A stretch of 64,000 nt of DNA. It comes from JAKBEU01 sp036172095 (GTDB taxonomy: Bacteria > Patescibacteriota > Microgenomatia > UBA1406 > GWC2-37-13). How positions within the stretch are numbered: position 1 is the stretch's first letter; the number at the start of each line of letters is the position of its first letter. This document shows, piece after piece, positions 17,478 to 25,488 of the stretch. Location: assembly GCA_036172095.1 (NCBI GenBank), contig JAVHSH010000023.1, forward strand, positions 1 to 64,000, given 5' to 3'. The notes beneath the pieces are model-generated. The model ran no database searches. It was not told the DNA's origin and saw nothing but the letters and a program-made list of their open reading frames with translations. Both the position numbers and the translations under genes were made by a program.

Positions 17478-18212
17478 TCACATCATTATATACCCCATTA
17501 TCTCTCCGAACTGCTCGGGATGTTTTTTATATTGACGACGGTAGGAGAAAAATCGTTTCGTGTCGCAGGACGTACAGAATGGGAATGTGTCAATGTGGCT
17601 TTTTTGAATGCCATTTTCAAGCGCAAGCTCGTAATTAAGCCGGGTTAAGTTCAGATGGAATCCTCCTCCATGCGACCGAAAAATATGTTTTTCGAATCGT
17701 TCCATCTCTTCCATAAAAAGCACGTACCTGTCCATATCGACGGTATAACAACAATCGCCTATTGCCGGACCAAGGGCAATACGAATATTGAGTGGATGCG
17801 CGCCCAATGTTTCCATTTTCTGAATCATTGTTTTCATCATATTTTTGACCGAACCACGCCATCCATTGTGAGATGCACCAATAACGCTAGCAATGGGATC
17901 ATAAAATAGGACTGGAACACAATCCGCAACGCGAACGGCGAGAACCGCTCCTTTTTCAGTCGTTACAACTCCGTCAGACTCTTCTTTCACCTCAATATCC
18001 CCCAAATGAAGACTGTCCGGAATGGTGACATTAATTGAATGTATCTGTTCCATGGTCACGATTTTTCGTTCCACGATATCGCGTTCTACAAAATAATCCT
18101 TGATTACCTGAATCTTGCGCATATCGCCCGCGTCAAATGTGGTAAAACCAGAAGTACAGTCCGCAAGTAATGAGGATGAAATATAATTAAGCTCACGATA
18201 GGTGTGAAACAT
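17478..18212 (-). CDS. pgeF: Laccase-domain protein YfiH/PgeF-like (peptidoglycan editing factor)
   Basis: Member of the multicopper-oxidase-like YfiH family. Diagnostic segments: VRVADCVPVLFYDP, GASHNGWRGSVKNMM with the metal-ligand His, ALGPAIGDCCYTVD with the ligand Cys, and the end FPFCTSCDTKRFFSYRR. The family has been linked to removal of misincorporated amino acids from wall precursors and to purine nucleoside cleavage. The frame is open to 18278, but I prefer the ATG at 18212 (MFHTYRELNY), since the region upstream lies within murE and is not typical. Location between murE and murC supports a role in wall precursor quality control. Confidence 0.85.
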   Translation of the reverse strand: MFHTYRELNYISSSLLADCTSGFTTFDAGDMRKIQVIKDYFVERDIVERKIVTMEQIHSINVTIPDSLHLGDIEVKEESDGVVTTEKGAVLAVRVADCVPVLFYDPIASVIGASHNGWRGSVKNMMKTMIQKMETLGAHPLNIRIALGPAIGDCCYTVDMDRYVLFMEEMERFEKHIFRSHGGGFHLNLTRLNYELALENGIQKSHIDTFPFCTSCDTKRFFSYRRQYKKHPEQFGEIMGYIMM

Positions 18213-19374
18213 ATGCTTTGACACAATCAATATCGCTCCATGGATACTCGACCGTCCCTCTGCAGAGACTTTTTTCATGTCCTTTTCCCGTGATGACTAC
18301 GACATCACCTGGTCTGGCAGTCTTGATTGCTGCATGGATAGCTTTTTCCCTATTGTGCTCAACACTGTAGAGCTTGGAGCCAAATCCTGCGCCGATTTCT
18401 TTTGCAATCTGTTCAGGGTCTTCGGTCCGATAATCCTCCTCCGTGATATAGGAGCTGTCGGCGTATGTTGCACTCGCTTTTCCCATCGCAAAACGTTTTG
18501 TGTGATCACGAAGTCCTGCTGAACCAAATACATGGATAAGTCGTCCATCTTCATGAATATATTGTTTTCTCACTGTTTCTAGAATTCGCAAAATGCCATT
18601 TGGAGTATGTGCAAAATCGACGATTATCATAAACTCCTTGTTATAAACGATATCGATGCGTCCTGCAGGCAACGTATAGGTATATAGAGCCGGCACAATA
18701 TCCCTTTCCTTTAATTCTAGCTCTCTGCAAAGTCCGTACGCACCTAAGTAGTTGTATGCATTGAAATCTGCCAGATTAGGCATTTCGGTTCGGAAATCCC
18801 GCATGTAATCAGATTTTTCAACAAGTCCATATGTTTTTAAATTTGAAATTTTAAATTTTAAATTTAAAATTATTTCTCTCGTCACCTCATCATCCGTATT
18901 AACAAGTGCCACCTTTGCCATCTCAACGAGTCTCCACTTTGCCTTTCCGTATTCATGTATTGATTTATGATAATCCAAATGTTCGTGAGTGATATTGGTG
19001 AGGACAGCAGCATCAAACTGCACTCCCCATACTCTATTTTGGTCAATTGCATGAGAGGTAGTTTCCAAAACAAAATATTCATCTCCATGTTGGACAGCTT
19101 GTCTGAGAAGTTTTTGGATTAAGAAAGGGTCTGGTGTTGTAACATGGAATCCAGTATCGATTTCTTTTCCACCAACTTTGGCATAAATAGTGGACAGCAT
19201 GCTCACCTGTTTATGTGCTGTACTAAGAATGTGGTAAATCAAGTGCGTGGTTGTCGTTTTTCCGTCTGTCCCCGTAACCCCTATAACCTTAATGTGCCTA
19301 CTTGGAAATCCACACACAAGATTGGCCACAATCGCTTGAAGAAGGTGATAAATATTTTTTAGTTTTTGCATCAT
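18193..19374 (-). CDS. murE: MurE-like Mur ligase lacking the N-terminal UDP-binding domain
   Basis: Adds the third residue to UDP-MurNAc-L-Ala-Glu. The P-loop GVTGTDGKTTTTH begins at residue 32, whereas in ordinary MurE it follows about 110 residues of UDP-MurNAc-binding domain, which is absent here. The central domain has ETTSHAIDQNRVWG, TNITHEHLDYH and EYGKAKWRL (the lysine usually carbamylated). The C-terminal domain has VDFAHTPNGILRIL and VFGSAGLRDHTKRFAMG. The amino-acid-selecting loop reads EEDYRTEDP in place of the DNPR of meso-DAP ligases, so its substrate is unclear. A heptamer array is embedded in frame at 18839-18873. It ends inside pgeF and follows ftsI by a 4-base overlap. Confidence 0.82.
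   Translation of the reverse strand: MMQKLKNIYHLLQAIVANLVCGFPSRHIKVIGVTGTDGKTTTTHLIYHILSTAHKQVSMLSTIYAKVGGKEIDTGFHVTTPDPFLIQKLLRQAVQHGDEYFVLETTSHAIDQNRVWGVQFDAAVLTNITHEHLDYHKSIHEYGKAKWRLVEMAKVALVNTDDEVTREIILNLKFKISNLKTYGLVEKSDYMRDFRTEMPNLADFNAYNYLGAYGLCRELELKERDIVPALYTYTLPAGRIDIVYNKEFMIIVDFAHTPNGILRILETVRKQYIHEDGRLIHVFGSAGLRDHTKRFAMGKASATYADSSYITEEDYRTEDPEQIAKEIGAGFGSKLYSVEHNREKAIHAAIKTARPGDVVVITGKGHEKSLCRGTVEYPWSDIDCVKAYVSHLS
18839..18873. repeat. In-frame degenerate heptamer array, 5 units, inside murE
   Basis: Plus-strand units AAATTTG, AAATTTT, AAATTTT, AAATTTA, AAATTAT repeat with an exact period of 7. On the coding strand they specify the low-complexity peptide NLKFKISNLK inside the central domain. 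It is far richer in A+T than the flanks, suggesting a repeat that inserted or expanded within the gene without breaking the frame. Confidence 0.7.
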
Positions 19375-21026
19375 AGTTGTTCTGGAGCTATATTATAATA
19401 CACTATAAGCTCTTTTGCGATTTCGAAAAATACTGGTGCCGCAGTCTCGGATCCCCACTGAGATGACTTTGGTTCTTTTAAGACTACAAGTCCTATGAAC
19501 TGCGGATGTTTTATTGGAGAAAACCCAATGAATGAGGCTATCGTTTTCGTCGCATCATAATGTCCTTGTAGGGCGATTTGTGCAGTGCCCGTTTTCCCTC
19601 CAATCTGGTAACCACTTGGCTTGAGATACTTTGTCTCTCCGTTTTCAATCGTGGAAAGCAACATTTTTTTCATCTCATCGCTCGTCTTTTCGCTGATGAC
19701 CCGTCGGATGAACTGGGGGTCTACTTTTTGTATTTCGGCACCATGCAGTTCCTTGACGACATAGGGACGCATCAATTTCCCTCCATTGATGACCGCAGCA
19801 AACGCACGCAACATCTGGATTGGCGTGACGACAATACCTTGACCAAATGTGGCTGTCGCATAATCAATCGGATACCAATCATTTTTTTTCTTAAGATATC
19901 CGGGGACTTCACCTTCCAAATCGATACCCGTTGAACTCCCAAAGCCGAACGTCTGAATCGCGTTATACAGGCTGTCGTTCCCTATTTTTGAACCGACAAA
20001 TACCATACCGACATTTGACGATTTCTCTAAGGCACGAGTAAGCGTTATATTGCCTTCATACTGGTTGTTCCATGTCTGGATTGTATATTCACCAATCTTG
20101 ACAGGCCCATCTTCGTTGAATTTCGTGTCCGGCTTGATGACTCCTTTTTCTATTCCCGCTGCCATGACAATTGGTTTGAAGGTCGATCCAGGCTCATAAA
20201 GATCCGAAATCGCTGTATCGCGAAAAGCCGAGTTGGAAAAATCATAATATGTCGTCGGATCATAATCGGGAAGACAGCTCAGAGCAAGTATTTCGAGAGT
20301 GTTCGGATCTGCGATAATTGCGCATCCTTCTTTCGCCTCATACTTTTGCATACCAAGAACCAGTTTGTCTTTGACGATTTTCTGGACTGATTTATCGATT
20401 GTTAGATATAAGTCGCGTCCATCTTCCGCATCGATTCGCTCCTGCGTACCAAGAAATATCGGTTTCCCCTGTAAGTCGATATCGGACCGAATAAGGCCAG
20501 GCAATCCGCTCAGGTCTTTGTCATAAAAGCCCTCAACCCCAGACCTACCGACATCCGTCCCTTCATCGTTCTTTCCGACAAATCCCGAAAGATGAGCTGC
20601 AAGCGATGCATCGGGGTAATAACGATTCCACATATCGTCAAAACCTATCCCAGAAAGATTCAGTTTGGTTATGGCATCTTTCTGTTTCTTCGTAACTCCA
20701 GTTGTGACCGCTACCCAATTTTTTGAAGGATTGATTTTCGAGGATATCGATGCTTCTTCCAGATCAAGCAATTTTGCAAGTGAGTAGGTTGTCTTTTCGG
20801 CATCCTTGATGAGCTTTGGCTCAAAAAAAAGCCGATACAATAACTGATTCATGACAAGCGGTTGCCCATTCCTATCGAATAGACGGCCTCTCTGCGGTAT
20901 CAATTTACGTGTCGAAAGATAATCCTGCTGTGCGTCGGGAAAGAGGACTTGGATGAAGAATAAACGTACGATTATGAGCGCGAAAACTGCCAGAAAACCC
21001 ATTAACAACAATCGTAGTTTTGTCAT
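19371..21026 (-). CDS. ftsI: Class B penicillin-binding protein FtsI/PBP2-type
   Basis: Septal transpeptidase partner of FtsW. A short cytoplasmic start and one membrane helix (LLLMGFLAVFALIIVRLFFI) precede the dimerisation domain with PQRGRLFDRNGQPL. The transpeptidase domain has all three motifs: EPGSTFKP (S-x-x-K), EKSSNVG (S-x-N) and GKTGTAQ (K-T-G). Length 551 is normal, with no PASTA repeats. It follows the FtsL-like gene by 7 bases and overlaps the murE start by 4. Confidence 0.94.
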   Translation of the reverse strand: MTKLRLLLMGFLAVFALIIVRLFFIQVLFPDAQQDYLSTRKLIPQRGRLFDRNGQPLVMNQLLYRLFFEPKLIKDAEKTTYSLAKLLDLEEASISSKINPSKNWVAVTTGVTKKQKDAITKLNLSGIGFDDMWNRYYPDASLAAHLSGFVGKNDEGTDVGRSGVEGFYDKDLSGLPGLIRSDIDLQGKPIFLGTQERIDAEDGRDLYLTIDKSVQKIVKDKLVLGMQKYEAKEGCAIIADPNTLEILALSCLPDYDPTTYYDFSNSAFRDTAISDLYEPGSTFKPIVMAAGIEKGVIKPDTKFNEDGPVKIGEYTIQTWNNQYEGNITLTRALEKSSNVGMVFVGSKIGNDSLYNAIQTFGFGSSTGIDLEGEVPGYLKKKNDWYPIDYATATFGQGIVVTPIQMLRAFAAVINGGKLMRPYVVKELHGAEIQKVDPQFIRRVISEKTSDEMKKMLLSTIENGETKYLKPSGYQIGGKTGTAQIALQGHYDATKTIASFIGFSPIKHPQFIGLVVLKEPKSSQWGSETAAPVFFEIAKELIVYYNIAPEQL

Positions 21027-21033
21027 ACGAAAA

Positions 21034-21312
21034 TTATTTTTTATTCAACGCGTACTGCAACTCACCTACGTAAATGGGCTTTGTGGCACTCTGGAATCCC
21101 CATTTCTCTTTATACTCTTTCGTATGGGCAAATGATTCCGAGTCTGCCATTTCTTTTTCCAGTTGGATATTATCCTGTTTCAATGTAAATGTCTGTTGTT
21201 CGAATGTATGAATTTCTGAGCTTATTTTCATGCTGGAAATGAATATCGTTATGTTGCCGAAAAGGGCTAAAAGGAAAATGCCGACTAAGATGTCTTGATA
21301 TATGTTTTTCAT
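21034..21312 (-). CDS. FtsL-like small divisome protein
   Basis: 92-residue bitopic protein: one N-terminal membrane helix (about residues 8-27, ILVGIFLLALFGNITIFI) then a coiled coil (EIHTFEQQTFTLKQDNIQLE) and a short C-terminal tail ending WGFQSATKPIYVGELQYAL. This is the layout of FtsL/DivIC proteins, which activate FtsWI. Sequence conservation in this family is too weak to separate FtsL from FtsB/DivIC, but the position between rsmH and ftsI is that of ftsL. It overlaps rsmH by 4 bases. Confidence 0.75.
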   Translation of the reverse strand: MKNIYQDILVGIFLLALFGNITIFISSMKISSEIHTFEQQTFTLKQDNIQLEKEMADSESFAHTKEYKEKWGFQSATKPIYVGELQYALNKK

Positions 21313-22136
21313 AGTGAAAATATTCTCAGAACTGCTGACCGCTCATAGCGAAGTTCTTTATCGCCGAATATAGGTTTTTTTCCAATCTGGATATACCCAT
21401 GAGACCGAATGAATCGTTTTACGATCCGATCTTCAAGAGAATGAAAACTGATAACGGCTATTTTTCCTTTGGGTGCAAGTAAGCCGACTGCACCGACAAG
21501 CGCTTTTTCCAGATTATTGAATTCATTGTTCACTTCAACTCTCAGTGCTTGGAATACTCTTGTCAGGGTGGGCCGAGGATTGTTCTTTGCGACCGAGTTC
21601 ACCACTTCAACAAGCCACCCCACAGTCAAAGGACGGACTCCCACACGTTGGAGTGCTATCCTTTTCGACAGCTCTATTGCAAGTGTCTCTTCGGCATTAT
21701 GCATGAACATATCTATCATTTCTTTTTCCGTATACTGCCTCAGTATCGTTTCTGCATCCATTTCGCAACTCTCATCCAATCTCATATCTAGCACTTCGTC
21801 AAAGTTCTTATATGAAAGCCCCTTACCTCCTGATCGAAGTTGTTCGTTCGACAATCCCAAGTCAAAAATAATACCATCGATAGGGAAAAATCCTGCATCT
21901 TTTGCCAAATCGACTATATCGCTGAAATTCCCTTGTTTGAGAGTGAGGTTTTTATTTGAATTTGAATTTTGTGCCTGAATTTGTGCTATATCTCTATCGA
22001 TAGCAAGCACTAAGGCGCCTTTTTCCAACAGAGCACGGGTGTGGCCACCTTCACCGAATGTCGCGTCTATATACTTCCCACCAGAATGAACTTCTAGTCC
22101 CGTCATCATTTCTTCAAGTAGTACTGGTGTGTGCAT
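21309..22136 (-). CDS. rsmH: 16S rRNA (cytosine-1402-N4) methyltransferase RsmH/MraW
   Basis: Modifies C1402 in the decoding centre of 16S rRNA. It opens MHTPVLLEEMMTGLEVHSGG and YIDATFGEGGHTRALLEKG, the SAM-binding loop, with later IIFDLGLSNEQLRSGGKGLS, ARPTLTRVFQALRVEVNNE-like (here PRPTLTRVFQALRVEVNNE) and VISFHSLEDRIVKRFI. All are family signatures. Length 275 is slightly short. A local NSNSNKN stretch (about residues 54-60) arises from an AT-rich run near 21960. It follows mraZ by 4 bases. Confidence 0.95.
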   Translation of the reverse strand: MHTPVLLEEMMTGLEVHSGGKYIDATFGEGGHTRALLEKGALVLAIDRDIAQIQAQNSNSNKNLTLKQGNFSDIVDLAKDAGFFPIDGIIFDLGLSNEQLRSGGKGLSYKNFDEVLDMRLDESCEMDAETILRQYTEKEMIDMFMHNAEETLAIELSKRIALQRVGVRPLTVGWLVEVVNSVAKNNPRPTLTRVFQALRVEVNNEFNNLEKALVGAVGLLAPKGKIAVISFHSLEDRIVKRFIRSHGYIQIGKKPIFGDKELRYERSAVLRIFSL

Positions 22137-22140
22137 AATT

Positions 22141-22161
22141 TTAGCTATTAGCTGTTAGCTG
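22141..22161. repeat. Degenerate heptamer array, 3 units, at the mraZ 3' end
   Basis: TTAGCTA, TTAGCTG, TTAGCTG repeat with period 7 across the mraZ stop codon, coding its last residues QLTANS. The sequence is close to the rsmH start, so it may influence coupling. Confidence 0.65.
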
Positions 22162-22545
22162 TTTTAATTGATAACTTTCCCATTTCTCAGGATTCCACAA
22201 CTCAAAATGATCGCCAACGCCGACAATGAGTACTTTGTTCGTAAGCTGGGCAAACTGGAGAAGATGTTTTGGAATAACGAAGCGACCTTGGCCATCTATC
22301 TCTATATACATAGTTGAAGAAAACAAAGCACGACGCTTGTCGATATCTGTTTTATCAAGAAGTGAGACTTGCGTGAGACTTCGGGATCTATCTTCCCAAT
22401 CTGTCTTATCATAACCCGCAAGACAAGAATCAAATCCTTTTGTTACAATGAAGTTGTCGCCGGTTAGAAGATCACGGATTTTTTTTGGGATGACGACACG
22501 GCCCGGTGCAGTAAACGATACGAGATATTCACCAAAAAAAACCAT
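22141..22545 (-). CDS. mraZ: Transcriptional regulator MraZ
   Basis: AbrB-like double swapped-hairpin DNA-binding protein that autoregulates the dcw operon. Two copies of the fold are seen: FFGEYLVSFTAPGRVVIPKK near the start and YIEIDGQGRFVIPKHLLQF in the second half, each with the D/P-x-x-GR-[FV]-x-[IV]-P motif. Length 134. The ORF opens at a TTG six bases upstream, but the ATG at 22545 gives the classic MVFFGEY start. Repeats upstream look like its own operator. First gene of the 22-kb minus-strand cluster. Confidence 0.93.
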   Translation of the reverse strand: MVFFGEYLVSFTAPGRVVIPKKIRDLLTGDNFIVTKGFDSCLAGYDKTDWEDRSRSLTQVSLLDKTDIDKRRALFSSTMYIEIDGQGRFVIPKHLLQFAQLTNKVLIVGVGDHFELWNPEKWESYQLKQLTANS

Positions 22546-22565
22546 ATACAACCATTTAACGCCAT
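22542..22565 (-). promoter_or_regulatory. Candidate MraZ operator: three ATGG boxes with 10-bp period
   Basis: On the minus strand ATGG occurs three times with exact 10-base spacing (22565-22562, 22555-22552, 22545-22542); the last is the mraZ start itself, and two are preceded by AA. MraZ proteins bind three or four direct repeats spaced one helical turn apart upstream of mraZ, so spacing and place fit, though the box differs from the E. coli TGGG. The repeats cover the -10 region of the mraZ promoter and touch the -35 of the murJ promoter. Confidence 0.65.
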
Positions 22566-22582
22566 TTGCTCTGAAAAGTCAA
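22554..22582 (-). promoter_or_regulatory. Promoter of the mraZ/dcw operon
   Basis: TTGACT (22582-22577), 17-base spacer, TTAAAT (22559-22554). The -10 ends 8 bases before the mraZ ATG, so the transcript would begin at or within 1-3 bases of the start codon. Confidence 0.65.
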
Positions 22583-22594
22583 TACTGATATTAT
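22566..22594 (+). promoter_or_regulatory. Candidate divergent promoter of murJ
   Basis: TTGCTC (22566-22571), 17-base spacer, TATTAT (22589-22594), 13 bases before the murJ ATG. It is interleaved with the mraZ promoter, so a regulator bound to the ATGG boxes could affect both. Confidence 0.5.
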
Positions 22595-22607
22595 TAATTA
22601 GGAACAT

Positions 22608-24233
22608 ATGCAAAAAATAATCCAACAGACACGAAAGCTTTTCCTTAGCGCACAAGGAGGTATGTTCTCATCCGCGATAATCTTAAGCTTCATGATTGTC
22701 GTTTCAAGGGTGTTCGGGTTCATGAGATATAGAATCCTTGCTGGTTATTTCACCAAGGATGAACTTGATATTTTTTTTGCCTCCTTCCGTATTCCAGATT
22801 TGGTGTTTGAGTTGATAATAACCGGAGCAATCACATCTACCTTTATCCCCATTTTCATCAAATATAGCGGCGATGAAAAAGAGCGGTCAAAGATAATCTC
22901 ATCAATCATCAATATCATCTTGATTGTCCTGACTGTACTCATAATTCTTATTCTGCCATTCATGACGCCAATCGTCACGCTGATTACTCCTGGGTTTCAT
23001 GGGGAAAAATTACACAGTATCGTCGTATTTTCCCAATGGCTATTGGTAAGTCAGCTGCCATTTCTCGTTTTTGGCAACTTTCTGACTGGCATAGCTCAGG
23101 CACGGAAACAGTTCCTGATTACGACGCTGCCCCCAATCATTTACAATGTCTCCGTCATTCTTTCGACATTTGCGCTCGCTCCTTCTATCGGCCTCTATGC
23201 ACCGATATTGGGGGTAATTGGAGGAGCTTTGTTGTTTAACATCATCCAGTTGCCGGTTGTCATAGATGAATTGAAAACATATCGTTTTACGATTGAATTG
23301 CATACCGGAGTAAGGGATTTCTTCCGGATGATTGGACCAAGGATACTCACGATTATCACTGCCCAGATTGACGCAACGATTGATCTTACACTGACGACTC
23401 TTCTTGGCTCCGGCGCATATACTATTTTCTATTTCGCACAACACTTGCAACTACTTCCCGTTTCTGTCATCGGTATGTCTTTTGGGCAAGCATCGCTCCC
23501 CTATCTTTCCGAATTGGCAGAGGCACATAAACAAAAGGAGCTGACAAAAATTGTCACAGAATCGATTATGAATGTTTTTTTTATGACAATGCCAATAGCT
23601 ATTTACTTCATCTTTGCGAGAACGCCTCTTACCCGTATGTTTTTTGGAGGAGAAAAATTCGACTGGGACGGGACGGTGCAGACCGCTTTTCTTCTCTCCT
23701 ATTTTTCCGTTTCGATTCCCTTCCATGCGGTCTATTATCTCTTGACACGTTGTTTTTATGCACTCCTAGATAGTAGAACTCCATTCTATGCAAGTATCAC
23801 GGGTGTTATAGTTAACACAGTGCTTTCACTCGTTTTTATTCTTGTGTTTAAGTTGCCCGTATGGGCTCTTGGAATATCATTTTCGCTCTCGATGTTGTTA
23901 CAGGATGCCATCCTTTTTATCCTTCTCCATAAGAAAATTTCATTTGATGTTCCTGCCTTTCTCCTTTCATTTGGCAAAATTATCTTTGCCGCATTCATAT
24001 CTGCCCCTATACCATACATCATCATAAAACTCATGGACAATCTTTTATTGGATACAACCAGAACCATTAATATCTTCTTCTTGCTTAGTGTAAGTGCGAT
24101 TGTATATGGTTTGCTATACTTATTTGTTTCCTGGTTTATTGGAGTGCAGGAGTTGTATATCATCTCCCAACTCACTGGAAAGGCGAAACAGTTCCAAAAG
24201 AAAATTACAGAGATGTATTTGTCATATGACTAG
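22608..24233 (+). CDS. murJ: Lipid II flippase MurJ (MviN family)
   Basis: Fourteen-helix MOP-superfamily flippase that moves lipid II across the membrane. The N-terminal region has SFMIVVSRVFGFMRYRILAG and later DIFFASFRIPDLVFELIITG, plus PALAPSIGLYAPILGVIGGA-like helices and LRQPVFYALLDSRTP-type motifs (here LLTRCFYALLDSRTPFYA), all typical of MurJ. Length 541 is normal. It is divergent from mraZ, so flippase and precursor genes share one control region. It overlaps the next gene by 8 bases. Confidence 0.93.
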   Translation: MQKIIQQTRKLFLSAQGGMFSSAIILSFMIVVSRVFGFMRYRILAGYFTKDELDIFFASFRIPDLVFELIITGAITSTFIPIFIKYSGDEKERSKIISSIINIILIVLTVLIILILPFMTPIVTLITPGFHGEKLHSIVVFSQWLLVSQLPFLVFGNFLTGIAQARKQFLITTLPPIIYNVSVILSTFALAPSIGLYAPILGVIGGALLFNIIQLPVVIDELKTYRFTIELHTGVRDFFRMIGPRILTIITAQIDATIDLTLTTLLGSGAYTIFYFAQHLQLLPVSVIGMSFGQASLPYLSELAEAHKQKELTKIVTESIMNVFFMTMPIAIYFIFARTPLTRMFFGGEKFDWDGTVQTAFLLSYFSVSIPFHAVYYLLTRCFYALLDSRTPFYASITGVIVNTVLSLVFILVFKLPVWALGISFSLSMLLQDAILFILLHKKISFDVPAFLLSFGKIIFAAFISAPIPYIIIKLMDNLLLDTTRTINIFFLLSVSAIVYGLLYLFVSWFIGVQELYIISQLTGKAKQFQKKITEMYLSYD

Positions 24234-25488
24234 TAACGATCAACAAAAAGCGGTCCAATCGATTCAGCGAAATTTGCTTGGTAAAAAACTCACCTATCAT
24301 GAGATATATAACCTGATGGACCAAATCGCCCATGAAAAATTAGGTGATATTCTCGCGACATACTTCGTCGCGGCTTCATTCAAAGAGGGATTTACGCATG
24401 AGGAACTCTACTATTTTACGAAGGCAATGGTTGAAACTGGCAACAGGATGTATTTCAAAGGGATAGTCGCTGACAAGCATTCTATCGGTGGTGTTTCAGG
24501 TACTCGTGCCACGATGATAATCGTTCCCATTATCGCTGCTGCAGGATATAAGATACCGAAAATCTCATCTCGGGCAATCACGACGCCAGCAGGAACTGCG
24601 GACGCCATGGAGGTTTTTGCGGGTGTTGAATTTGGTATCAGTTCTTTAGAAGATATTGTAAATACAGTTGGCGGGTGCATTTGTTGGAATGGTCGTCTTG
24701 GCATCGCCCCCGCGGATGATGTGCTTATCCATATCGAAGAACCATTGGCATTTGAATCGTTTGACAAAATAATCGTCTCAGTCATGGCAAAAAAAATTGC
24801 CGCATCAACAACGCATCTTGTTCTTGATATCCCGATTGGTCCGACTATGAAGATCGTCCATGAAAAAGATGCAGAGAAAGTTGCACATAAATTTCGGATG
24901 ATTGGGAATAAATTCGGTATGCAGGTCATCGCAACTATAAATAAAACCAAACAACCTGCTGGATTTGGCGTAGGTCCAGCTCTTGAGGCACGCGACGTGC
25001 TTAAGGTATTGGAGCAGACAGATGATAAGCCTATCGAACTAGAGGAACGAGCGCTCTATTTGGCTGGAATATTGCTTGATATGTGCTTTGAAGAGTCACA
25101 CATAAAGAAACACGGGATAGATGAAGCGCGAGCAATTCTTAGCTCTGGAGCTGCTTTGAAAAAATTCAAGGAAATCGTCAAAGCACAGGGTGGATCTTCC
25201 CATATTTCCGCCCATACGATGAAAATCCTCAATAAAAAACATGTTGTTTATGCCCCCACTTCTGGGTATGTAAAGAGCATCAACAATCACAATCTTAATA
25301 GTATCGCAAAAGTGCTGGGAGCACCAAATGATAAACATGCCGGAATATATTTGCTCAAAAAAGTTGAAGATGTTGTTGAAAGAGGCGAAGCGCTTATGGA
25401 ATTTTATACTAAGGAACATAGTCTATTGAAAGAGGCTGAGGCATCGTTACAAATGTTTCCCATCCATCATTTGGATATCTATGTATGA
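24226..25488 (+). CDS. AMP phosphorylase / thymidine-phosphorylase-family enzyme (DeoA-like)
   Basis: Pyrimidine-nucleoside-phosphorylase fold enzyme. The phosphate loop DKHSIGGVSGTRATMI and the following SSRAITTPAGTADAMEVFAG match archaeal AMP phosphorylase much better than bacterial thymidine phosphorylase (KHSTGGVGD...). AMP phosphorylase splits AMP (or CMP/UMP) with phosphate to give ribose-1,5-bisphosphate, which an isomerase and form II/III RuBisCO can carry to 3-phosphoglycerate; such a route is reported in CPR bacteria. The isomerase and RuBisCO are not in this window. At 420 residues it lacks the roughly 80-residue N-terminal extension of archaeal enzymes. The start at 24226 overlaps murJ by 8 bases; the longer ORF from 24094 lies in murJ. 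Confidence 0.82.
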   Translation: MTSNDQQKAVQSIQRNLLGKKLTYHEIYNLMDQIAHEKLGDILATYFVAASFKEGFTHEELYYFTKAMVETGNRMYFKGIVADKHSIGGVSGTRATMIIVPIIAAAGYKIPKISSRAITTPAGTADAMEVFAGVEFGISSLEDIVNTVGGCICWNGRLGIAPADDVLIHIEEPLAFESFDKIIVSVMAKKIAASTTHLVLDIPIGPTMKIVHEKDAEKVAHKFRMIGNKFGMQVIATINKTKQPAGFGVGPALEARDVLKVLEQTDDKPIELEERALYLAGILLDMCFEESHIKKHGIDEARAILSSGAALKKFKEIVKAQGGSSHISAHTMKILNKKHVVYAPTSGYVKSINNHNLNSIAKVLGAPNDKHAGIYLLKKVEDVVERGEALMEFYTKEHSLLKEAEASLQMFPIHHLDIYV

